From an uncultured Oscillospiraceae bacterium (lineage in GTDB: Bacteria > Bacillota > Clostridia > Oscillospirales > Oscillospiraceae), in NCBI GenBank assembly GCA_900754515.1, contig CAAEDD010000210.1, positions 1 through 13,091 on the forward strand: a stretch of DNA of 13,091 nucleotides, given 5' to 3'. This document shows positions 6,635 to 13,076 of this stretch, in pieces; the stretch's first letter is position 1; each line of letters starts with the position of its first letter. The notes under the pieces are model-generated. The model made no database searches, was not told the origin of the DNA, and saw nothing but the letters and a program-made list of their open reading frames with translations. A program made the translations under genes and the position numbers.

Positions 6635-8236
6635 TTACATCAAAGGCGCAAGAGCCTTCATAAGGAAACCCAACAGCCTGATGCTCAGCTTTTCCCGACG
6701 CATAAAGTCTCCGGATACCGTGGCTGAGCGGGCGATGGTGGCCTCCACGTCGGCCTTGATATCTCCTATGCAGTCGGTGCCGTACATGTAGGCGGCACAT
6801 TCAAAGTGGTGGTACAGGCTGCGGTAGTCCAGGTTGATGGTACCTACCACTGCTTTTATATCGTCGGAGACGAAAACCTTCGCATGGACGAAACCGGGAG
6901 TGTATTCATATATTTTTACGCCGGAAGACAGCAGGGAGGCATAATGGGTTTTAGCCAGAGCCCAGGGCGTTTTCTTGTCCGGGATGCCCGGCAGCACCAG
7001 ACGCACGTCCACACCGCGCTCGGCGGCAAACTTCAGGGCGGTCTCCATCTCGCCGTCCAGTATTAGGTATGGGGACATGATGTAAACATAGTCCCGTGCC
7101 CGATTTAGAATGTCCATATATACCTGCTCGCCTACCTTGTAGCTGTCCAGGGGGCAGTCGCCGTAGGGCAGCACATAGCCCTTGGCCTGTTCCTGGGGGC
7201 GGCAGGGGTATTTAAGGAAGGGGTCTATCTCCGGTACCGGCTCGTCCACATTCCACATCTGGAGAAACAGAAGCGTAAAGCTGCGCACGGCTTCGCCCTT
7301 GAGCATTATGGCCGTGTCCTTCCAGTGACCGAAACGCACCCGGCGGTTTATGTATTCATCGGCCAGGTTCACACCGCCGGTAAAAGCAGTGTGCCCGTCG
7401 ATTACGCATATTTTCCTGTGATCCCGGTAGTTGTAGTGGGTGGAGACAAAGGGACTCATGGGGGCGAACATCTTGCATTTTATGCCCAGCTCCTGGAGAC
7501 GTCGGGGGTAGTCGTGGGGCAGAGTGGAAAATTCACAGGTGCCGTCATACATCACCCGTACGTCCACACCTTGAGCGGCCTTATTTGCCAGTATTTCCAG
7601 AACACGGCCCCACATCAGACCTTCGTCGATGATGAAGTACTCCATAAATATAAAATGCTCTGCCTGCTCCAGCTGTCTGAGAAGCTCCACCCACTTGTCC
7701 TCGCCCAGGGGAAAATATTTTACGGCGGTATTGTCATAAACCGGAAAGCAGCCGCTGCGCCGGAGATAGTGGGCCAGAGCTGCCGTGCTTGGACTCTCTT
7801 CCTTCAGCTTTCTAAACACCTCATCGTTCTGAGGTATACTGTCCTCTGTGGTCTCCATAAGAAATTTCAGCCGTTTTTTCAAGAGCCGTACGCCCAGGTT
7901 GCTGCGGGTGTAACAATAGAGAGGGGCACCCACGACGGGCAACAGAGCTATTACCAGCAGCCAGGTTATCTTGGCTGTAGGGTCGGTGTCGGTATTGAGC
8001 AGGTAAAGGCTCATAAAGGCGGAAAAGGTAATAGACAAGGCCAGAAAATGGGGCAGGTATTCCCTTAGCCAGGAAAGGAAGGCAAGGGCCACAAACAGCT
8101 GGAACAGCAGCAGAAGCACAATTAGTCCCAGACGGCTGAACACCGCCCGTACCAGTCCCTTTTGCCCCTTTTTCAACAGCCGCAGCCCGGGGCTGCGTTC
8201 CTCGTCCTGATAACCGATTTTCTTTTTGTCGTTCAT
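6635..8236 (-). CDS. cls: Cardiolipin synthase, phospholipase D superfamily
   Basis: The product has 533 residues. It joins two phosphatidylglycerol molecules into cardiolipin plus glycerol at the membrane. Three N-terminal hydrophobic segments (about 36-56, 62-82 and 90-108) match the PLDc_N membrane part. Two catalytic HxKxxxxD motifs are complete: H273/K275/D280 in DHRKICVID, and H451/K453/D458 in HAKVFVSD. The GGVN and GTINLDYRS segments that follow them are also typical. The length fits the usual 480-530 plus a longer basic N-terminus (residues 1-30, rich in Lys/Arg). The ATG at 8236 has GGAAGGAG 11 bases upstream. It lies 53 bases after the preceding membrane gene on the same strand with no terminator between, so it may be the last gene of that transcript. 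Confidence 0.95.
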   Translation of the reverse strand: MNDKKKIGYQDEERSPGLRLLKKGQKGLVRAVFSRLGLIVLLLLFQLFVALAFLSWLREYLPHFLALSITFSAFMSLYLLNTDTDPTAKITWLLVIALLPVVGAPLYCYTRSNLGVRLLKKRLKFLMETTEDSIPQNDEVFRKLKEESPSTAALAHYLRRSGCFPVYDNTAVKYFPLGEDKWVELLRQLEQAEHFIFMEYFIIDEGLMWGRVLEILANKAAQGVDVRVMYDGTCEFSTLPHDYPRRLQELGIKCKMFAPMSPFVSTHYNYRDHRKICVIDGHTAFTGGVNLADEYINRRVRFGHWKDTAIMLKGEAVRSFTLLFLQMWNVDEPVPEIDPFLKYPCRPQEQAKGYVLPYGDCPLDSYKVGEQVYMDILNRARDYVYIMSPYLILDGEMETALKFAAERGVDVRLVLPGIPDKKTPWALAKTHYASLLSSGVKIYEYTPGFVHAKVFVSDDIKAVVGTINLDYRSLYHHFECAAYMYGTDCIGDIKADVEATIARSATVSGDFMRREKLSIRLLGFLMKALAPLM

Positions 8237-8289
8237 GTCTTATTATACTCCTTCCTCAGGCAAGAGCGCCAGTGGAATAGGGGCTGCCC

Positions 8290-8898
8290 TCAGCACCCGG
8301 GATAGTACTCAATGGATGTGACCACATCGTTTTTATCGTAGGTGAAGCCCAGATAATTATACCAGTAATTGCGGTAGCCGTTGTCGTACAGCCAGTCCCC
8401 AACCTCGCCGTCATTGGTTTCAGGATACACGATGCTGGGGCATTTCCTGTAAGCATGGATTATCTCCTCTCTGCTGGAGCCCACGTGGATGTCATAGCGT
8501 ATCTTCATATCGGGGCTGTATAGTATGAAGCCTACTGATCTGCAGTCCTCCAGGCTCTCCACCGCAGGATCCCTGGACTGAAAGATTATGTCGAAATCTC
8601 CGTAATTGTACCGGTCAGAGAAATATCTGCCGCCCTTGTATTCCTGGTATATGTATTCCGGCTCTCCGTACATCTCAATTATATCCGCCGGAAGGGCGCC
8701 CAGACTGTTCCGGCTGATACCTGCGGCGGCATAGTAGTCGTGGACAACATGGGAATAGAGACACATGGGGCAGGCGGGACTGCTGCCGAACAGGCTCAGC
8801 AGTATCCAGCGGCCCAAAAGAAAGGTGGGGATAAATATGATAAGTATCGCTGTGCCGTTCAGTATGGATTTCAAAATACGGTATGAGAGTTTTTTCAT
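8290..8898 (-). CDS. Unrecognised membrane-anchored protein with two similar C-terminal halves
   Basis: The product has 202 residues. After a basic start (MKKLSYRILK) it has one hydrophobic anchor (about 14-37), then CPMC (43-46), then an extracytoplasmic part of about 150 residues rich in Tyr, Asp and Glu. Two halves look alike: SLGALPADIIEMYGEPEYIY followed by DFDIIFQ and VGFILYSP (about 65-130), and VGSSREEIIHAYRKCPSIVY followed by YLGFTYDKNDVVTSIEYY (about 138-199). Helix, Gly/Pro turn and paired strands of this kind are seen in BamE/SmpA-like folds; I suggest that fold only by resemblance. Five cysteines (43, 46, 119, 153, 202) could form disulfides or bind metal. The ATG at 8898 has GGGGAG 7 bases upstream. 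No function is assigned. It is followed by cls and preceded by other unknown membrane genes. Confidence 0.8.
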   Translation of the reverse strand: MKKLSYRILKSILNGTAILIIFIPTFLLGRWILLSLFGSSPACPMCLYSHVVHDYYAAAGISRNSLGALPADIIEMYGEPEYIYQEYKGGRYFSDRYNYGDFDIIFQSRDPAVESLEDCRSVGFILYSPDMKIRYDIHVGSSREEIIHAYRKCPSIVYPETNDGEVGDWLYDNGYRNYWYNYLGFTYDKNDVVTSIEYYPGC

Positions 8899-9279
8899 GA
8901 ATATCTCCCCGTCAGAGCCAGGGCAAGCCTACCGTGGCGCAATGTGCCCGGTAATTGAACTTTGCCGATTCTGCAAAAATAAAAGAGAGTCTATTCCTGT
9001 CCTTTACTGTCTACTGACAAAATTTGAGGGGGTGGTCAACAATTGCCGGTTTATATTCCCGGCATGTCCCTCAGCCACCGGACACTGAAGTAAACTCTCA
9101 CAATTGCAAATGTTGTGATAAGCCAAAGCAGTGCGCGGTTGGACCAATACAGCCATGACACTTTTTCCAGTAAAAGCTTCTTGCCCAAGGGCTATGCAGG
9201 ACAGAATGGTATAAATGGGCCGATCCATGTAAAAAACGGTTTGTAAAAAATCCCTGCCATATATCCATATATAGTCAAC
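8899..9279. other. 381-base stretch without an intact gene
   Basis: It holds the gene remnant at 9051-9260 described separately. A small inverted repeat, TGCCGG (9044-9049) with CCGGCA (9059-9064), overlaps the remnant's final stop codon but has no T-run. The 150 bases next to the downstream gene (8899-9050) contain the GGGGAG ribosome site of that gene. I see no convincing promoter there; TTGACC and TTGTCA on the minus strand lack a partner at proper spacing. Confidence 0.6.
9051..9260 (-). pseudogene. Small membrane protein frame interrupted by an in-frame TAG
   Basis: Reading the minus strand from the ATG at 9260 gives 22 residues (MAGIFYKPFFTWIGPF and so on), a TAG at 9192-9194, then 46 more residues in the same frame ending at TAA (9051-9053). 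The second part contains LLLEKVSWLYWSNRALLWL followed by ITTFAIVRVYFSVRWLRD, a credible membrane segment with flanking positive charges. Neither part has a clear ribosome site. The best reading is a decayed small membrane gene in a region rich in such genes. Others are chance hydrophobic translation, or an amber codon that is read through. Not recognised as any family. Confidence 0.35.
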
Positions 9280-9600
9280 TTACCAGCTTCGGAAAGCCTT
9301 GACAACGAAAAAAATGAATGACACCAATTCACTTAAAATACCGCCAAATATCTGAAAGCCACCCAAAAATTTCAAAAGCTTTCCGAAATTTTCCTTCTTT
9401 TCTCTTACCGTTTTACCCAGCTCATATATAAGTGCACCAAAGACAACACAGGGCAGCGTCAATTTCAGAGCACTGACCGGATTGCTGAAGGACATCCGGT
9501 ATGCTTCTTCTCCGATTTCGTAGACATATGTCTTTATAAAAATGTATACGAAAATTATTAAAATAATCAGCAGAACAGTTTTCAGCTTCTTGTTCTCCAT
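9280..9600 (-). CDS. Small three-helix membrane protein, unrecognised
   Basis: The product has 106 residues. Hydrophobic segments lie at about 8-24, 46-62 and 78-100, separated by a polar loop (about 25-44) and a strongly basic loop with KTVREKKENFGK (63-74). The basic loop and the lysine-rich N-terminus suggest that the loop between helices 2 and 3 is cytoplasmic. The ATG at 9600 has AAGGAG 8 bases upstream, which makes it a credible gene although it is short. It is A+T-rich compared with the kinase or hydrolase genes. I do not recognise the family. It is on the same strand as its neighbours, 159 bases after the stop of the upstream gene. Confidence 0.78.
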   Translation of the reverse strand: MENKKLKTVLLIILIIFVYIFIKTYVYEIGEEAYRMSFSNPVSALKLTLPCVVFGALIYELGKTVREKKENFGKLLKFLGGFQIFGGILSELVSFIFFVVKAFRSW

Positions 9601-9759
9601 TATATACTCTCCTTAAGTTCATTGCAAATTTCTGACTGAATACAGCTGCCTGCAATTTCCAAGCATATTATTATGTGGAGAATGTTCAGAGGGATGTTTT
9701 CCTCACATATAAATTAAAGCTCGGAAAAGTACATCAATTCTGACTGCATCTTTCACCCG

Positions 9760-10344
9760 TTACTGGATAGCCGCAAGGCGTAACAACATTTCTCTGACAC
9801 TTTCCGGCAGCTCATTGTCGTTACTGTATTGCTCTGTGACCAGAAGGCGCAGGGAATTTGCCGAATTGTCCGCCTCAATGAAGGCGGCGGAGAACCCGGT
9901 GTAGAGCCGCTGAGGACTGCCGGTGAAATTGTCCAGTGCCTGAGCTTTGTATATGTAATACCGGTTTTCTCCGCTGCTCTCCAACCGGAAGGCTGAAAGT
10001 CTGCTTTCAACATTCTCCAATTCTGCAATGTAGGTCTCCGAGGAATCAAAGTCTAGCTTGAGATATATGAAAAAATATAGCCGGCCATCAAAATCACATT
10101 TATAACTATATTGGTATTCACTGTTGCAATTGGAAGGAATCTTGTCCGGAAATAAATATGCATACTCGGTATTCAGCAGGCGGCGCATATAGGGGCTGAG
10201 CTCCAGATAATCTTTAGAGTCGCAAGTATAAAGCTGAGCTATTGGAGGGTCGCTGCCAAAATATATGTACAGTGCTCCGACGGTGATGAGCAGTACAAAG
10301 AGGACGGCAAGCAGACTCAGGACAAGAAAATTGCATTTTTCCAT
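9760..10344 (-). CDS. Signal-anchored extracytoplasmic protein, unrecognised
   Basis: The product has 194 residues. MEKCNF and one long hydrophobic segment (about 7-29) form an uncleaved signal anchor or signal peptide. The remaining 160 residues are polar and probably outside the membrane, with many tyrosines, phenylalanines and acidic residues and little basic charge until the C-terminus. The segment EYAYLFPDKIP followed by a strand-rich stretch ending in YLKLDFDSSETY recalls unnamed Clostridia proteins that share an LFP-x-x-IP segment; this is a resemblance from memory, not a search. The ATG at 10344 is chosen over a TTG two codons earlier because GGGAGG is 8 bases before the ATG and only 2 from the TTG. 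It lies 54 bases after the stop of the preceding gene, so probably in one operon. Confidence 0.8.
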   Translation of the reverse strand: MEKCNFLVLSLLAVLFVLLITVGALYIYFGSDPPIAQLYTCDSKDYLELSPYMRRLLNTEYAYLFPDKIPSNCNSEYQYSYKCDFDGRLYFFIYLKLDFDSSETYIAELENVESRLSAFRLESSGENRYYIYKAQALDNFTGSPQRLYTGFSAAFIEADNSANSLRLLVTEQYSNDNELPESVREMLLRLAAIQ

Positions 10345-10398
10345 GGGCAATACCTCCCGTATGCACCGAAATCGATTCGTATTACAAGTGCCTGCCGC

Positions 10399-10917
10399 CT
10401 ATTTCCTCTTTGCCATTTTTGCCGTCTCAGCCTGTAATGGCTCCGGAGAGAACAGGTTGTTTAGCTTATCAATAATACGTTTCTCCATGTTCCTATAGGC
10501 AAAGCAGCCTATAAGGTCCAGCATCAGCCAAAATGCAAGAACAAAGGCAAAGGTCAAGATATGTTTTTCCAGACAAAAATAATTGCCAGTAAACAGATCC
10601 ACAGCTATGCAGACGAATACTGCATGAAAAAAACCGCTGAATTTAAAACGGCCGCTAACGATGGCCTTGCCGTTTTCTTCAATGATCTTCCCGCCAAAAT
10701 ATCTTTTGTTGCAATTGAACCAAGGCCCTTTCACGTCCTCATATATTGTAACAGTCAGTCTGCTGCCCTTTATGTTGCTGTATAGTCCGTATCTGCCGGG
10801 ATAGCATTTATACCGCTCCACTAAATCATATTTTGAAAAACCTGTGTAAGTCTTGAGGGACAGCAGCCTGATTATCTCGTCATAGCTCATGCCCGTGTGC
10901 CAGATATACTTTTTCAT
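10399..10917 (-). CDS. Two-helix membrane protein with cytoplasmic N-terminal domain, unrecognised
   Basis: The product has 172 residues. Residues 1-92 are polar and strand-rich, with WFNCNKRYFGGKIIEENGKAI (part of 66-86) then VSGRFKF, a beta-type domain. Two hydrophobic segments follow at about 96-112 and 119-141, then a basic helix (142-155) and a Lys-rich tail. The likely topology has both ends in the cytoplasm. The ATG at 10917 has GGAG 10 bases upstream. It is the first gene after the minus-strand promoter at 11000-11028, which would give a leader of about 75 bases. I do not recognise the family. It probably heads the run of unknown membrane genes that ends at cardiolipin synthase, although gaps of 159 and 381 bases inside the run leave room for other promoters. 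Confidence 0.82.
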   Translation of the reverse strand: MKKYIWHTGMSYDEIIRLLSLKTYTGFSKYDLVERYKCYPGRYGLYSNIKGSRLTVTIYEDVKGPWFNCNKRYFGGKIIEENGKAIVSGRFKFSGFFHAVFVCIAVDLFTGNYFCLEKHILTFAFVLAFWLMLDLIGCFAYRNMEKRIIDKLNNLFSPEPLQAETAKMAKRK

Positions 10918-10999
10918 AAAATACCGGCTCCCATGTTTTTAACATACATTCATATGTGGATCTGCAAAGAAGACCGCCGTGGCAATAGATTCATATTAA

Positions 11000-11028
11000 A
11001 GTATACAGTCTGGCACGGTTAAGTTCAA
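11000..11028 (-). promoter_or_regulatory. Sigma-A promoter for the unknown membrane gene cluster
   Basis: The minus strand has -35 TTGAAC (11023-11028), a 17-base spacer and -10 TATACT (11000-11005). It points toward the gene starting at 10917. Together with the plus-strand promoter at 11060-11088 it forms a divergent pair whose -35 boxes are about 31 bases apart. Confidence 0.8.
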
Positions 11029-11059
11029 CTGCCGGAAGAATAAAAAATCACTAAAGCCC

Positions 11060-11088
11060 TTGCAAAAAGCCGATTTTTAGGGCATAAT
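11060..11088 (+). promoter_or_regulatory. Sigma-A promoter of the HAD phosphatase
   Basis: TTGCAA (11060-11065), a 17-base spacer and CATAAT (11083-11088). Transcription should start near 11095, only about 18 bases before the ATG at 11113, so the GGAG at 11093-11096 may be partly outside the message. Confidence 0.8.
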
Positions 11089-11112
11089 CTCCGGAGAAAG
11101 AAGTGATGCGTA

Positions 11113-11940
11113 ATGCCGATAAAAATAATAGCCTTTGATTTAGACGGCACTTTGCTGGACAATAAAAAACAGATATCGGAGGAGACCCTGGAGGCCTTGA
11201 AAGCAGCTGCCGCTGCCGGGGCGCTGCTGGTGCCCGCCACCGGTAGAATATATACCGGCATCCCACAGGCTCTGAGAGAGCTTCCCGGGGTGAGATACTG
11301 CCTGACAATAAACGGAGCCTATGCCTACGACGCAGGGGAGGACAAGAACCTCTACAGCGCCGAGATGCCGGCGGAGCTTTGCCTGCGCCTCATTGAACAT
11401 ATGGAGACTCTGCCGGTGATATACGACTGCTATCAGGACAACTGGGGCTTTATCTCCCGACACATGCTGGAGCAGGCGGGGGAATACATACCCGACCCGG
11501 CCATACTGAAAATGATGTGGGATCTGCGCACCCCGGTGGACAGCCTTTACGACGCCCTGAAGGAGCGGGGCAGGCCGGTGCAGAAAATGCAGATGCATTT
11601 CAAGGACCTTGAACTGCGCCGGAAAGAGCTGGAGCGTCTGCCCGAGCTCTTTCCGGAAACGGCGGTGTCCTCCTCTCTGCCCTGGAACATTGAGATAAAC
11701 AGTGCCGATGCCACCAAGGGCAAGGCCCTGAAAAGCCTCTGTGCTGCGCTGAATGTAGATTTGAAGGACACCCTGGCCTTTGGCGACGGCACCAACGACC
11801 TGGATATGATAAAGACCGCAGGGCTGGGTGTTGCCATGGGCAACGCTGTGGAGGAGCTGAAACAGGCTGCCGACTGGGTGGCTCCAACAAATATGGAAAA
11901 CGGCGTGGCCGCCGGAATATACAGATTTATGGGCCTGTAA
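11113..11940 (+). CDS. Cof-type HAD-superfamily phosphatase
   Basis: The product has 275 residues, usual for the Cof/YidA group (HAD class IIB). All four HAD motifs are present: FDLDGT (8-13, nucleophile D9 and acid/base D11), ATGR (42-45, T43), K202 in the DATKGKAL segment, and FGDGTNDLDM (223-232, Mg-binding D225 and D229). The cap domain lies between about 85 and 195. Such enzymes remove phosphate from sugar phosphates, FMN or pyridoxal phosphate; substrates cannot be told from sequence. A pyridoxamine kinase follows 108 bases downstream, which makes a vitamin B6 substrate worth testing. The ATG at 11113 is the first possible start because an in-frame TGA lies at 11104-11106. Its own ribosome site is poor: GGAG is 16 bases away. 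Confidence 0.92.
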   Translation: MPIKIIAFDLDGTLLDNKKQISEETLEALKAAAAAGALLVPATGRIYTGIPQALRELPGVRYCLTINGAYAYDAGEDKNLYSAEMPAELCLRLIEHMETLPVIYDCYQDNWGFISRHMLEQAGEYIPDPAILKMMWDLRTPVDSLYDALKERGRPVQKMQMHFKDLELRRKELERLPELFPETAVSSSLPWNIEINSADATKGKALKSLCAALNVDLKDTLAFGDGTNDLDMIKTAGLGVAMGNAVEELKQAADWVAPTNMENGVAAGIYRFMGL

Positions 11941-11989
11941 AAAGCCGCAGATAATAAACTGACCTTATAAAAATACCTCAAACTGGGGG

Positions 11990-12018
11990 TTGCGGACAAG
12001 ATCGGTTTCGGATAATAT
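11990..12018 (+). promoter_or_regulatory. Candidate promoter with inverted repeat before the pyridoxamine kinase
   Basis: TTGCGG (11990-11995) is followed after 17 bases by TAATAT (12013-12018), or after 15 by GATAAT (12011-12016). TTTCGG (12006-12011) and CCGAAA (12023-12028) form an inverted repeat that encloses the -10 box, a layout expected for an operator. No riboswitch-like structure is seen in the leader. Confidence 0.45.
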
Positions 12019-12048
12019 ATAGCCGAAATTCCTCAGGAGGCATAAACA

Positions 12049-12876
12049 ATGAAAAGAGTAGTTACTTTGCAGGATATCTCCTGCCTGGGTCGGTGCAGCA
12101 TTACCGTAGCCCTGCCGGTTATATCCGCTATGGGTGTGGAGTGTGCCATAGTGCCTACGGCGGTACTGTCTACCCACACGATGTTCAAGGACTTTACATG
12201 CTGCGATCTCTCCGACCAGATAGAGCCCATTACCCGCCACTGGCTCAGCCAGGGAATAAAGTTTGATGCTGTGTACACCGGCTATCTGGCCAGTGAAGAT
12301 CAGTGCGGCCAGACGGTAGATTTTATAAAGAGCTTTAAGACCGGGGACAACATGGTCATAGTGGACCCGGCAATGGCCGATCACGGCAAACTCTATCCTG
12401 CCTTTGGGCCGGAATTCCCCCGGGCCATGGCCGGTGTGTGCGCTCAGGCCGATCTGGTGCTGCCAAACCTAACCGAGGCCGCCTTCCTCACGGAGACCCC
12501 CTATCAGGAGAGCTGGACTGACGGACAGGTGAGGGACATGTTGGAAAAACTCTTGGCTCTTGGCTGCAAATCCGCCATGATAACCGGTTACGGCGGAGCT
12601 CAGGGCAAGACGGGATTTCTGGCTATGGACAGATCTGGCGAGGTAATCAGCTACAGCCATGAACTGCTGCCGGTGAGCTATCACGGCACAGGAGATATCT
12701 TCAGCTCTGCCGTGGTGGGCGGCCTGATGCGTGGACTGGGACTGAGAGAGGCCGGCGTGATTGCCGCAGACTTTGTCTCCCGCTGCATTGAGTACACCTC
12801 TGCCCAACCCAACGCTCCGTGGTATGGCGTGGAGTTTGAGGCTCTGCTGCCGGAGCTGATGGAGAAGCTGAAATAA
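12049..12876 (+). CDS. pdxK: Pyridoxamine/pyridoxal kinase
   Basis: The product has 275 residues, typical for the PdxK/PdxY group of the ribokinase superfamily. It phosphorylates vitamin B6 vitamers with ATP in the pyridoxal phosphate salvage pathway, in the cytoplasm. The N-terminal QDISCLGRCSITVALPVISA (8-27) is the substrate-side segment of the Firmicutes pyridoxamine kinase type. VDPAMAD (105-111), VLPNLTEA (137-144) and ITGYGG (178-183) are conserved nucleotide- and metal-binding positions. HGTGDIFSSA (212-221) carries the catalytic base D216 and the anion hole. The ATG at 12049 has a strong CAGGAGG 8 bases upstream. It follows the HAD phosphatase on the same strand after 108 bases that hold a possible promoter. 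The symbol is by family; pdxY would be equally fair. Confidence 0.92.
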   Translation: MKRVVTLQDISCLGRCSITVALPVISAMGVECAIVPTAVLSTHTMFKDFTCCDLSDQIEPITRHWLSQGIKFDAVYTGYLASEDQCGQTVDFIKSFKTGDNMVIVDPAMADHGKLYPAFGPEFPRAMAGVCAQADLVLPNLTEAAFLTETPYQESWTDGQVRDMLEKLLALGCKSAMITGYGGAQGKTGFLAMDRSGEVISYSHELLPVSYHGTGDIFSSAVVGGLMRGLGLREAGVIAADFVSRCIEYTSAQPNAPWYGVEFEALLPELMEKLK

Positions 12877-12894
12877 GAAGATAAAAACATTCTC

Positions 12895-12917
12895 AGCGGC
12901 GGATTCATTCCGCCGCT
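12895..12917 (+). terminator. Hairpin after the pyridoxamine kinase
   Basis: AGCGGCGGA (12895-12903) and TCCGCCGCT (12909-12917) form a perfect 9-bp GC-rich stem with a 5-base loop, 18 bases past the stop codon. No T-run follows on the plus strand (TCAGCTTGTCC), so termination would be weak. On the minus strand a T-run (GTTTTTATC) comes about 6 bases after the stem. It may be the first hairpin of the array that continues to 13076. Confidence 0.55.
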
Positions 12918-12927
12918 TCAGCTTGTC

Positions 12928-13076
12928 CAAAAAGTCCTCACAGGCTTTTTTGACTGCGCTTCTCCCGCCAAGCATTTTGCCAAAGGCAAAATGCTGCTGC
13001 GCCCGAAAAGCCTTGAAAAATCAAGCCTTTTCTGTGGCGGGTTATTGAAATGCGAGGCGGGTCTTGCCCCCCTCGC
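12928..13076. repeat. Array of palindromes; candidate extragenic repeat element
   Basis: Four hairpins follow each other in non-coding sequence. (a) 12928-12937 with 12943-12952 pairs 8 positions plus one G-T and one mismatch. (b) AGCATTTTGCC (12971-12981) with GGCAAAATGCT (12985-12995) is perfect, with loop AAA. (c) AAAAGCCTTGA (13006-13016) with TCAAGCCTTTT (13021-13031) pairs 10 of 11, with a C-C mismatch. (d) GCGAGGCGGG (13052-13061) with CCCCCCTCGC (13067-13076) pairs 9 of 10, again with a C-C mismatch. CCCGCCA (12964-12970) and TGGCGGG (13035-13041) pair around (b) and (c), so 12964-13041 could fold as a three-way junction. No transposase or CDS is associated. A repeated intergenic element or a structured RNA both fit; copy number is unknown. 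Confidence 0.5.

Noticed and set aside
8237..8260. TATAAT directly upstream of the cardiolipin synthase start as a promoter
   Set aside because: It overlaps the ribosome site spacer, so a transcript from it would begin at or after the start codon. No -35 box is present.
9004..9228. 74-codon minus-strand frame in the gap between two membrane genes
   Set aside because: No ribosome site and no plausible protein features. The frame one base over encodes the hydrophobic remnant listed as a pseudogene.
11941..12048. Riboswitch before the pyridoxamine kinase gene
   Set aside because: The leader is short, and only one small inverted repeat is seen. No known riboswitch core is recognisable.
12469..12975. 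168-codon minus-strand frame starting MLGGRSAVKKACEDF
   Set aside because: Most of it is antisense to the pyridoxamine kinase gene. The first 33 codons outside that gene overlap the hairpin array, and no ribosome site is visible.
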